From Macrothele yani (taxonomy: Eukaryota > Arthropoda > Arachnida > Araneae > Macrothelidae): a stretch of 64,000 nucleotides of DNA. The stretch spans positions 17,059,303 through 17,123,302 of the forward strand of contig CM077034.1 of NCBI GenBank assembly GCA_039090855.1, in the 5' to 3' direction. The notes beneath the pieces were generated by a model. That model was not told the DNA's origin. It worked only from the letters and a program-made list of their open reading frames with translations, and did not search any database. Every line of letters begins with the position of its first letter. The stretch's first letter is position 1. Positions 47,396 through 57,790 of the stretch are shown here, piece by piece. Position numbers and translations under genes: made by a program.

Positions 47396-49060
47396 CTGAG
47401 AAAAACGTTTCGTTAATTCAGCAAAAAAAATTTTCGATATACAGTCAAAAATTTTTTTTTTTGTTGAATTTGCAAAATTATTTTTTTGAAAATTATTGTT
47501 TTAACAAAAATTGTTGTTATCACTACAATATGTTTTGTTAACAAAACATTTTGTCATGATAACAACACGTTTTGTTGGATCAAACAAATTCCCGAAAATC
47601 GACAAATCATTTTGTTAAATGAACAAAACATTTTGTCGTGATAACAACAAATTTTGTTAAATCAGCAATAATTTTCAACAAAATAAGTTTGCAAATCCAA
47701 CAAAAATTTTTTGTTGAATCAACAAATTTTTTTGTCGATGTACATACAGCCAATAAATTTGTTTGTTAAATTTGCAAAATTATTTTTTTTTAATTATTGA
47801 TTTAACAAAAATTGTTATCACTACAATATGTTTTGTAACAAAACATTTTGTCATGATAACAACACGTTTTGTTGGATCAAACAAATTTCGAAAATCGACA
47901 AATCATTTTGTTAAATGAACAAAACATTTTGTCGTGATAACAACAAATTTTGTTAAATCAGCAATAATTTTCAACAAAATAATTTTGCAAATCCAACAAA
48001 ATAATTTTGCAAATCCAACAAAAAATTTGTTGACTTGTATAACGACAAATTTTTTTTGTTGAATCAACAAAATTTTTTGTCGATATACAGTCAATAAATT
48101 TGTTTGTTGAATTTGCAAAATTATTTTTTTGAAAATTATTGATTTAACAAAAATTGTTATCACTACAATATGTTTTGTAACAAAACATTTTGTCATGATA
48201 ACAACACGTTTTGTTGGATCAAACAAATTCCCGAAAATCGACAAATCATTTTGTTGAATGAACAAAACATTTTGTCGTGATAACAACAAATTTTGTTGAC
48301 TTGTATAACGCCAAAAAATTTTTGTTGAATAAACAAAATTTTTTGTCGATATACATACAGTCAATAAATTTGTTTGTTGAATTTGCAAAATTATTTTTTT
48401 GAAAATTATTGATTTAACAAAAATTGTTGTTATCACTACAATATGTTTTGTAACAAAGCATTTTGTCATGATAACAACACGTTTTGTTGGATCAAACAAA
48501 TTCCCGAAAATCGACAAATCATTTTGTTAAATGAACAAAACATTTTGTCGTGATAACAACAAATTTTGTTAAATCAGCAATAATTTTCAACAAAATAATT
48601 TTGCAAATCCAACAAAAAATTTTGTTGACTTGTATAACGACAAAAAAATTTTGTTGAATCAACAAAATTTTTTGTCGATATACATACAGTCAATAAATTT
48701 GTTTGTTGAATTTGCAAAATTATTTTTTTGAAAATTATTGATTTAACAAAATTTGATTTAACAAAATCACGACAAAATGTTTTGTGCATTTAACAAAATG
48801 ATTTGTCGATTTTTGGGAATTTGTTTGATCCAACAAAACATATTTTTATCGTGACACAATAACAATATGTTTTGTTCCAGCAACAAATCATTTTGTTAAA
48901 CGAATAAAACATTTTGTCGTGATAACAAAAAATTTTGTGAAATCAACAATACTTTTCAATAAAATAATTTTGAAAATTCAACAAAAAAATTTGTTGACTT
49001 GTATAAACGACAAAAATTTTTTGTTGAATCAACAATTTTTTTTTAAATCATATTAAAAAC
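47396..49060. repeat. AT-rich array built of ACAAAA/TTTTGT palindromes, ~5 copies
   Basis: A complex unit of about 270-340 bp recurs from near 47440, 47745, 48085, 48355 and 48690. It contains gtcaataaatttgtttgttg, attatttttttgaaaattatt, cactacaatatgttttgt, cgtgataacaaca and gcaataattttcaacaaaat. Inside each unit, short inverted motifs (aacaaaacattttgt, caacaaattttgtt) are nested. The unit at 48750-48900 is partly inverted. Minus-strand frames follow the period. Confidence 0.9.
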
Positions 49061-49154
49061 TTGTGTTTAGTATAAAAAACTTGATGTAAGTAATTAATTT
49101 ATTAGATGTAAATAATTGACTTCGATTTGTATATATAATAGAGAAATTCAAACA

Positions 49155-50551
49155 CCCAAATTTTCACTCGATGCCTTAATGAAGGGAAGATTCCTAAGGA
49201 TTGGAACAATGCTACAATGATCCTGCTACATAAAAAAGGTGACATTGAGGATCTCAGGAACTACAGACCTATCAGCCTCCTATCAGTGGTTTATAAAATC
49301 TTCACTAAAGTTCTTTCACACCGCTTGAAGGTGACACTGGACATGGCTCAACCGAGAGAACAAGCTGGATTCAGGAGTGGCTACAGCACAATAGATCATA
49401 TCCACGTGCTGAGAGAACTACTTGAAAGAGCGAGGGAATATGAACTTCCATTGTGCATGGCTTTTATCGATTATGAAAAAGCCTTTGATTCGGTGAAACC
49501 ATCAGCAGTTACAATGGCTTTGAAATCCTGCGGTATTGAAGATGCATACATTAATATTATTAATAACATCTATGAAAATGCAAGTGCAAAGATTCGGATA
49601 TTTGAAAATACAACCCACATAAAAATTGGAAAGGGAGTGAGACAAGGTGACACCATATCTCCGAAGCTCTTTAATGCCTCATTGAAAAATGTCTTTCAAT
49701 CACTGAACTGGGAAAACAAAGGGATAAAGATTAATGGAGATTGACTAACCCACCTTCGTTTTGCTGATGACGTAGTCATTTTTGCAACTACCCCATCAGA
49801 GCTGCAGAGTATGATCCAAGAACTTGCTGACAAGAGTAAAGAAGTGGGATTAAAAATGAACTTTCAGAAGACAAAAGTGATGTTCAATGCTTTTACAAGA
49901 AATGAAGATTTATCGATTGATGGAGAAAAGCTGGAGATAACAGACACGTACGTTTATCTTGGACAGCAGATATCAAGTGAGGGTCACATTGGTGAAGAAA
50001 TTAATCGGCGTACAAAACTTGCCTGGAGAGCTTTTGGAAGAAACAGCATAATTTTCAAGAGCAATATGTCGTTATGTCTTAAAAGAAAAGTGTTTGATCA
50101 ATGCATCCTTCCAGTGCTTACGTATGGTGCAGAGACGTGGACCTTAACTAAAAGAGACATACAAAATCTGCAGACAACTCAAAGCAGCATGGAGAGGTGC
50201 ATGCTTGGTATAACCAGGAGAGATAAGAAGAGGAACTCGTGGATCCGAAAAATGACAAGAGTGGAAGACATCATGATCAGAGTTAAATCCCTGAAATGGC
50301 AATGGGCTGGACATACTACCAGAAGAACAGACCATCGATGGACAGCCGAAATTTTAGATTGCATTCCAAGGGACAGGAAAAGACCCAGAAGAAGACCACA
50401 TGGGAGATGTTTGGATGAAATTCGAAAGTAAGCGGGAGTGACATGGAGGAGACTGGCACAAGACAGACCGTTGTGGAGGAAACTTGGGGAGACCTTCGTC
50501 CAGCAGTGGATTGATAATGGTTGACAATGATGATGATGATGATGATGATGA
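49155..50551 (+). pseudogene. RTE copy 5, RT 3' portion
   Basis: 5'-truncated near QIFTRCLNEGKIP. Open from MILLHKKGDIEDLRNYRPIS (49217) through MAFIDYEKAFDSV and GVRQGDTISPKLFN to a TGA at 49742. Beyond it, HLRFADDVVIFATTPSELQ and the C-terminal part continue in the same or an adjacent frame to a TAA at 50429 (EIRK-stop), with the natural end (VQQWIDNG, TTGACAATGATG repeat) still readable. Only about two nonsense changes, so it is young. Ends in (ATG)n. Confidence 0.93.
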
Positions 50552-50827
50552 TATATAAGTAAAATGATTCGATTAGCAGGGTCGCTTGGCGCACGTAATC
50601 ACCACCATTACTTTTGCAGCCACTCTTCCTGACTTCCTAAACCCAACCCCCAATCACCACACACAGACACAACGCGAAAAATAATCTTGCGGGGGAGATG
50701 GGGGGCACGTTGTGCTAGTTACCCCACTGGTTGTGTGTTCAAAAAGAAGTGTTATAAATGAGCTTTTTTTTTCTTGCACGGAAGCAAGTTTTTTTTTTTT
50801 CTTTTTTCTTCTTTCAGATCAGATAAG

Positions 50828-51032
50828 ATGTAGAGGATTTTAGGAAGGGAATATCTGACCCCAGGTCTTAAACAACTCTTAGAAATAGGAAAGTGACACG
50901 GAAGCGAGGTAAAAAAGGGGAAGAAGACGCCCACATTTATTACCGGGGGTCCCAGCACCCCAGGTCGGACGGCTTAACGTGCCCATCCGGCCCACATTTA
51001 GTGGTTCGAGCGTTCGTACCTGCCGGGGGAAA
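50828..51032 (-). mobile_element. SINE family 3, 5'-truncated
   Basis: Reverse complement of the SINE at 56222: shares caggtacgaacgctcgaacc, taataaat-gggcgtcttc, gtgtcactttc and cttcctaaaatcctctacat. The last 25 bp of this tail also forms part of every unit of the satellite at 34956-41846. Confidence 0.8.
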
Positions 51033-51035
51033 AAC

Positions 51036-51678
51036 CTTCTGAAGATTAAGAAAGTCTCCGAACTGGTCTGTGACGTCAGAGCTAGTGGGCCGACCGACTC
51101 GAGCCTCGAGCTCTCCGCTCCTGAAAACGCCGACAAAGTACCGCGGTGTTTACGCGAGCCGCGGATGGTGTAGTGGTTAGCAGTTCAGACTATCGACGCA
51201 AGGTTCGAACCAGGGCTGATCTTTCAGAGATGGTGTGATTTACTAACAGTCGCTGAATATTCGCCGTGCATCGGACGAGCACGTTAAGTGACGGCCCCAG
51301 GTTGGACCCACTGGTTAAATGGGTATCCTTTCGTATGCCCCCCCCTGAAATTCTCTCACCCAATTTCAGGGGGGGGCATACGAAAGGATACCCATTTAAC
51401 CAGTGGGTCCAACCTGGGGCCGTCACTTAACGTGCTCGTCCGATGCACGGCGAATATTCAGCGACTGTTAGTAAATCACACCATCTCTGAAAGATCAGCC
51501 CTGGTTCGAACCTTGCGTCGATAGTCTGAACTGCTAACCACTACACCATCCGCGGCTCGCGTAAACACCGCGGTACTTTGTCGGCGTTTTCAGGAGCGGA
51601 GAGCTCGAGGCTCGAGTCGGTCGGCCCACTAGCTCTGACGTCACAGACCAGTTCGGAGACTTTCTTAATCTTCAGAAG
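51036..51678. repeat. 643-bp perfect or near-perfect palindrome
   Basis: The sequence from 51036 (cttctgaagattaag) inward to about 51352 is mirrored exactly to 51678, including an 8-C/8-G run. Only a 9-nt loop (ctctcaccc, ~51353-51361) is unpaired. I found no mismatch between arms by eye. Each arm contains about 120 bp of segment A (51036-51155) and the 5' part of a tRNA-headed SINE. Confidence 0.93.
51156..51356 (+). mobile_element. tRNA-headed SINE family 1, 5' portion
   Basis: gagccgcggatggtgtagtgg (A box) and ggttcgaacc (perfect B-box core) near 51202, followed by ccgtgcatcggacgagcac, shared with the SINE at 22698. GTGTTTACGC is duplicated at 51146-51155 and 52372-52381. The whole block 51156-52371 therefore lies between target-site duplications and interrupts segment A. 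The SINE 3' module reappears after the palindrome at 51679. Confidence 0.82.
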
Positions 51679-51686
51679 TTACTTGT

Positions 51687-52350
51687 ACGGTGGCGCCATC
51701 TACTGTACTCAAAGCTCACTACAAACTGTTCTGTCAAAGTCGCTAGACTTGCTCTCATTCCTTCCGTTCCTGTGTCCTGCACAAAAGGCGATCTCGCTGT
51801 AAATGGCTGGGACCTAAACTCTACTCACTGTGGACGGAAGTACTACAAGAAGACGGTGGCGCCATCTACTGTACTCTAATCTCACTACAAACTGTTCTGT
51901 CAAAGTCGCTAGACTTGCTCTCATTCCTTCCGTTTCTGTGTCCTGTCCAAAAGGCGATTTCGCTGTAGGTGGCTGGGACCTAAACTCTACTCACTGTGGA
52001 CGGAAGTCCTACAAGAAGACGGTGGCGCCATCTACTGTACTCTAATCTCACTACAAACTGTTCTGCCAAAGTCGCTAGACTTGCTCTCATTCCTTGCGTT
52101 TCTGTGTCCTGCCCAAAAGGCGATCTCGCTGTAGATGGCCGGGACCTAAACTCTACTCACTGTGGACGGAAGTCCTACAAGAAGACGGTGGCGCCATCTA
52201 CTGTACTCTAATCTCACTACAAACTGTTCTGTCAAAGTCGCTAGACTTGCTCTCATTCCTTCCATTTCTGTGTCGTGCCCAAAAGGCGGTCTCGCTGTAG
52301 GTGGCTGGGACCTAAACTCTACTCACTGTGGACGGAAGTCCTACAAGAAA
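51687..52350. repeat. Four-copy 166-bp array of the SINE 3' module
   Basis: acggtggcgccatctactgt starts at 51687, 51853, 52019 and 52185, an exact 166-bp period. Each unit continues caaactgttctgtcaaagtc, cccaaaaggcgat and gtggacggaagtcctacaag. Copies differ at only a few positions. The single-copy equivalent is at about 22930-23035. Confidence 0.93.
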
Positions 52351-52371
52351 ATGACAAATACTGCAGTTGCA

Positions 52372-53883
52372 GTGTTTACGCAAAGAAATAATTTCACGAG
52401 TGCGATACTAGACAAATCGAGCACACAGCAATAAATCGACCGGTTTTTTTCTCTGTATTTTTTGTCCTTAGATAACATCAAAAGATTACATCCTTAGCTT
52501 TCATTTTTCCCCCTCAGTTTCCAGCAATGATATCCGTAAATCGGGGAATTCCAAAGTTTTGCTCTTGTGCTATGAAATGATTTCATGAAATTTTTCCTTT
52601 AGTTTTCAATTTGGCTATAAAGGAGCAAAAAAATAAATTTTTTCACGCATAACGTGAAAATCCAGGATTTTACGTTAAGCATTTTTGCAACTACGAACTT
52701 TTTAAGTGCGTTAATGGCAAATTGGTAGGATTGTATGAACATAATCATTTCACTTAAAACTTTTACGAATTAACTTCGCGTTCGATTTATTAAAATGAAA
52801 GATAAAAAAAAAAAAAAGACTTTTCCATAATTACGTAACGAACGCGAGAGCAAAACTTCCGATTTTGTGAGTATATTTACTTAAAATACGGTAACACGTG
52901 TGCTCAAATCTTTCAACTATTTCTAGAAGGTAAAAAAAAATTATAAATTAAAATCATTTAAGAAAAAGTTCTTTGTCAAATGAACATGGAATATATTAAT
53001 TCCAAACTTTCGGATACATTTGTTGGACATTCCAATAGACTTTTCTTTGGGCTAGCCTTCAGATTATCAGCGCATCAAGTAGTTCTGTACATTTCGTGCG
53101 AATTCTTGTTTTAATTAGGACTCTGATACACAGCAATTTTATGAAGAAAAATGACATTTGTTTTACGGAAATGAAATGTTGATTAATAAATAACGTAATT
53201 ATTTATTGCCAGTTTCTTTGCCTGGTTAACCTTAGTACTTGATGCGCTGATAATATATGTGTACATCTTTTTTTTTTTTTTTTTTTTCAATTTGAACACT
53301 ACTAACTACGAATTTTGTAAAGAAAAATAACTATTACTTTATGGAAATAAAATGTTGATTGGTTATTAATACCATTATTTAAACGACAACAAATAATGAG
53401 CTGATAATCGGAAGTCCCTTAAATTTACTCAGTCAATAATTAAAACAAAAAAAAAACCGACTAACAATTCACTAAATTAAAATTGTATTTACAACGAAAG
53501 CAGAAAATGCTGTCATGAAAACTTAACTAACCTTTGAATTCACGGTGGGTTCAAAATTTTTAAACGGAAGAAATCCGTCTTCTTCTAAAGGTTTCACCTT
53601 CAGGAAAGCTGAAAACAGTGGCTTTTGTATGTGCTTTGTAATGAGATCTATATAAAGGCACTCAATATTTTCCAGGCATGTTGTAAAAAAAAAATGCTTA
53701 CTCAAGTGCATGACTACCGAAAGCTCAATACTGATCAATGCTGCATGAACACGAAGCTAATATCGGCATTCCCCTTACGTTTGCCCTTTGACCTGTCTGG
53801 AGAGAGGGATTGCGATGGCCCTCTGACCGTGACGTCACACTCCTTCGTAGTTCGCGCGCTGGGGCTTTCTCTCCAGGGGGTTT
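52372..53883 (+). repeat. Segment A (main part), related to segment B
   Basis: With 51056-51155 this forms one copy of a ~1.6-kb repeat whose second copy is 54735-56213. Shared landmarks: cgagtgcgata-tagaca, cagcaatgatatccgt, tttcaatttggctat, gctgataatcggaag, aagaaatccg-cttcttct, and ctgaccgtgacgtcacactc. Segment A retains about 100 bp (52999-53100) missing from B. It also has a 19-bp inverted pair (attatcagcgcatcaagta near 53062 and its complement near 53234). No coding region recognised. Confidence 0.88.
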
Positions 53884-54279
53884 CGACCGGAGCGGAAGCA
53901 AATCGTAGTGTTCATACACTTCAGGCACAGAGAAAAGCATAAAGTTTATACGAGCAAACGCAAAATTTTTGCTCCACTTAAAATGTTTCATTTCGTCGTG
54001 CAGAAAAGAAAAATGTCCAGTTCAGAATGTATTCAATCGGAGACTTTTTTATCAAAACAAATAAGGAATCTATATTGCCAATTTTTTTTTTCTAATTTCC
54101 ATAGTTTTAATAGGCTAATAAATACCCTTTTAAGCTACGTAGATATATACGACTGAAGGCGTGGCCATTGATATTCAAAGGCCTTGGAATTTTTTTCCAT
54201 TCACTAGCACTTATCTCGCTTTGCTGATAGTAAACCATTCAAGACTGAGGACCCTGAATGTACGAAATGATACTCGTAT
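53884..54279. other. Intergenic, nothing recognised
   Basis: AT-rich stretch between segment A and an RTE fragment. No gene or repeat landmark recognised. Confidence 0.45.
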
Positions 54280-54733
54280 ATCATCATCATCACTGTCATC
54301 CATTATCAATCCACTGCTGGACGAAAGTCTCTCCAAGCCTCTTCGACAACGGTCTGTCTTGTGCCAGTCTCCTCCATGTCACTCCCACATACTTTCGAAT
54401 TTCATCCACCCATCTCCCATGTGGTCTTCTTCTGGGTCTTTTCCTGTCCCTTGGAATCCAGTCTAAAATTTCGGCTGTCCATCGATGGTCTGTCCTTCTG
54501 GCAATATGTCTAGCCCATTGCCATTTCAGGGATTTTACTCTGATCATGATGTCTGTCATTTTTCGGATCCACGAGTTACTCTTTTTATCTCTCTTGGTTA
54601 CACCAAGCATGCACCTCTCCATGCTGCTTTGAGTTGTCTGCAGCCTTTGTATGTCTCTTTTAGTTAAGGTCCATGTCTCTGCACCATACGTAAGTTCTGG
54701 AAGGATGCATTGATCAAACACCTTTCTTTTAAG
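54280..54733 (-). pseudogene. RTE copy 6, 3' fragment
   Basis: Minus-strand C-terminal ~141 codons from MFDQCILPELTYGAETWTLT to GETFVQQWIDNG. It is open but has a three-codon deletion relative to the others (KMT-DIMIRV), and begins in a (TCA)n tail at 54280. It is 5'-truncated at 54733, exactly where segment B begins. Confidence 0.92.
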
Positions 54734-54734
54734 C

Positions 54735-56213
54735 CTCCGAACTGGTATGTGACGTCAGAGCTAGTGGGCCGACCGACTCGAGCCTCGAGCTCTCTGCTCC
54801 TGAAGACGCCGACGAAAGTACCGCGGTGTTTACGCAGAGAAATAATTTCTCGAGTGCGATATTAGACATTTTGCGCACACAACAATAAATCGACCGTGTT
54901 TTTTTTTTCTCTTTATTTTTTGTCCTTAGATTTCATTTTTTTTTTTTTTCTCAGTTTCCAGCAATGATATCCGTTAATCTGGGAATTCCAAAGTTTTGCT
55001 CTTGTGCTGGGAAATGATTTCATGAAATTTTCCCTTTAGTTTTCAATTTGGCTAAAGGAGCAAAAAAAAAAAAAAATATTTTTTTTCACCCATAACGTAC
55101 AAAACCCAGCATTTTACGTTAAGCATTTTTGCAAGTACGATCTTTTTAATGGCAAATTGGTAGGACTGTATGAACATAATCATTTCACTTAAAACATTTA
55201 GAAATTCCCTTCGCGTTCGATTTATTTAAATGAAAGCAAAAAAGAAAAGACTTTTCCGTAATTACATAACGAGCGCGAAAGCAAAATTTCCGATTTAGTG
55301 AGTATGTTTACTGAAAATACGGTAAAATGTGTGCTCAAATCTTGCAACTATTTCTAGAAGGTAAAAAAAATTATAAATTAAAATCATTTAGGAAAAAGTT
55401 ATTTGTCAAATGAGCATGGAATATATTAATTCCGAATTCTTGTTTTAATTAGGACTCTGATACACAGCGATTTTATGAAGAAAAATGACATTTGTTTTAC
55501 GGAAATGAAATGTTGATTAATAAATAACGTAATTATTTATTGCCAGTTTCTTTGCCTGGTTAACCTTAGTACTTGATGCGCTGATAATACATGTACATCT
55601 TTTTTTTCTTTTTTTTTTCAATTTGAAAACTACTAACTACGAATTTTGTAAAGAAAAATAAGTATTACTTTATGGAAATGAAATGTTGATTGGTTATTAA
55701 CACCATTATTCAAACGACAACAAATAATGAGCTGATAATCGGAAGGCCCTTAAATTTACTCAGTCAATAATTAAAAAAAAAAAAAACGAGTAACAATTCA
55801 CTAAATTATAATTGTATTTACAACGAAAGCAGAAAATGCTGTCATGAAAACTTAACTAACCTTTGAATTCACGGCGGGTTCAAGATTCTTCATTGGTACG
55901 GAAGAAATCCGCCTTCTTCTAAAGCTTTCACTTTCAGGAAAGCTGAAAACAGTGGCCTTTGTATGTGCTTTGTAATTAGATCTATATAAAGGCACTCAAT
56001 ATTTTCCAGGCATGTTGTATAAAAATGCTTACTCACGTGCACGACTACCGAAAGCTCAATACTGATCAATGCTGCATGAACGCGAAGCTAATATCGGCAT
56101 TCCCCTTACGTTTGCCCTTTGACCTCTCTGGAGAGAGGGATTGCGATGGCCCTCTGACCGTGACGTCACACTCCTTCGTAGTTCGCGCGCTGGGGCTTTC
56201 TCTCCAGGGGGTT
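54735..56213 (+). repeat. Segment B, second copy of the ~1.5-kb repeat
   Basis: Begins ctccgaactggtatgtgacg and ends ctctccagggggttt. It matches segment A over nearly its whole length but lacks both the SINE/palindrome insertion and the ~100-bp block at A 52999-53100. It therefore serves as the empty-site comparison (gtgtttacgcagagaaataa). Both ends carry TGACGTCA (54750-54757, 56161-56168). It might be a non-autonomous transposon; I could not prove termini. Confidence 0.88.
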
Positions 56214-56221
56214 TTGGTTTT

Positions 56222-56510
56222 GCCAGGGGCCGCCGAGTGGTTAGCGTTCGTGCCTTCCACGGGGAACACCTCTGGTTCGATCCCAGACAGGTACGAACGC
56301 TCGAACCACTAAATTCCCGCCGTTCGTCGGATGGGCACGTCTGACCCTGGTAATAAATAAGGGCGTCTTCCTCTTTTTTCTACCTTGCTTTCGTGTCACT
56401 TTCGTACCGGGCACTCCAGCCCAAATCTCCTAGTTTCCTATTTCTAAGGGTTGTTTAGGAAATAGGGTCATACACTCCCTTCCTAAAATCCTCTACATAT
56501 CTGATCTGAT
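56222..56510 (+). mobile_element. tRNA-headed SINE, family 3
   Basis: ggccgccgagtggttagcg (A box) and ggttcgatccc (B box) near 56272, then gtacgaacgctcgaacc, gtcggatgggcacgt and a tail cttcctaaaatcctctacat. The copy at 50828-51032 supplies the body and tail alignment. No clear target duplication. Confidence 0.8.
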
Positions 56511-56757
56511 GGTACCTGAGGTTCCTCCGTGGCAGTCAGGAACGTTGACGACTAGGCCATCTGCTGTCCGATTTTGTTTTTATCTCATTTCGACCAACGT
56601 TTTATAATACACAACTTCAACCTTAGTGTCATTATTATTATTTTAATGGATAGTAGGGTGTAATAGTTTGAACCCCTCCGTAACGTATACTCTATATTCA
56701 GTTTCCTTTTGATTTTACTATCTCTGGTTATTTTATTTTACTAGGTAAATTATCTTC

Positions 56758-56980
56758 GCCGCCCCGGTGGCGCAGTGGTCTAAGGCGTTGGCCTCTGATC
56801 ATTCGTCCGTAAGGGGTCCGGGTTCGAATCCCGGTCAGGCATGGATGTTGTGTTTGTCTTACGGCACTGGCTCTCTCCCTTCCCTGGAACCAGTGACCCT
56901 AAATTAGGGACGGGCGACTGCTTATAGCCCATTGAGTTGCTCACGGCGGTCGTTAAACCTCCAATCAAAAAAAAAAAAAA
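56758..56980 (+). mobile_element. Complete SINE family 2 with target duplication
   Basis: Starts gccgccccggtggcgcagtg (A box), with gggttcgaatcccgg (B box) at about 56819. The body is cactggctctctcccttccc and ccattgagttgctcac, ending cctccaatc plus poly-A. AAATTATCTTC flanks it at 56747-56757 and 56978-56988. Presumably transcribed by RNA polymerase III and mobilised by a LINE; no partner sharing its tail was found here. Confidence 0.9.
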
Positions 56981-57004
56981 TTATCTTCTTACTGAACGAA
57001 ATAT

Positions 57005-57782
57005 TATTTCACCCGATGAATGAGATCTGGCAATGAGTGTAAGTCATGACGTGGTGGTAGCCAGTATATATAGGCGCGTTCATCGATAGCGAAGGAGGGA
57101 GATTTTGTTGTTATAAGGAGAGCGTTTGTTGTTATAAGGAGATCGTTTTTTTTTTTTTTTTTTTTTTGATTGGAGGTTTAACGACCACCGTGAGCAACTC
57201 AATGGGCTATAAGCAGTCGCCCGTCAATAATTTAGGGTCACTGGTTCCAGGGAAGGGAGATCGTTTGTTGTTATACTATAGGAGCGTTGTATTTGTGAAG
57301 GAGAGAGTTTCGTTCTATGTGATTAGTTTGATTCTTCATTATTGTGAAACGAGTTGTGTGTGTGCTTTGGATGATCAAGAGTTACATAATAAAAGAGCTT
57401 TGTAGTAAGTACGTCTTTCTCAATTCATAGTTTTTGTCAGACCTCTGTCTGGCTGTTAGGTTTATGTCATTAGTTTATTACCATTAACAACTTTATTCAT
57501 TCTAATTACTGCTGCAACATTACTACCAGTTATAAGTTTGTTCAATACTATTACTACACTACTAGCAGGAGACTTTATTCATGTTCTTAATTAACTAGTA
57601 ACAACAACCATTTGAATTCACTATTTGAAGCTTGGTACAAGCATATCATTCAGTAGCAGAAGCATTATACTTAGCTCAGTAGGAAAGCTTCATTATTATC
57701 ATTAGCTAGCTGGTAGAAAGAGCTTATTCATTATAATTATAGCAAATAAAGTTAATTCATTATACCTCTTCCTCGTATTTGC
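57005..57782 (+). other. Possible solo LTR with TATA box and poly-A signal
   Basis: A TATA-like agtatatatagg (57060-57072), GA-rich leader with ataaggagagcg and ataaggagatcg repeats, aataaaagagctttg (57388) and a downstream GT/T-rich region resemble an LTR promoter-terminator layout. After it, gcgccatcggcaatc recalls an internal primer-binding start. No second LTR or internal gene is seen, and no TG...CA ends were established. Confidence 0.3.
57149..57255 (-). mobile_element. SINE family 2, 5'-truncated, with target duplication
   Basis: Poly-T, then gattggaggtttaacgacc to ctggttccaggg. GGAGATCGTTT is repeated at 57138-57148 and 57256-57266, showing retrotransposition of a truncated copy into the LTR-like sequence. 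Confidence 0.87.
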
Positions 57783-57790
57783 GCCATCGG

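Noticed and set aside
56758..56840. Functional tRNA gene
   Set aside because: A and B boxes are good, but the sequence continues into a SINE body with poly-A and target duplications.
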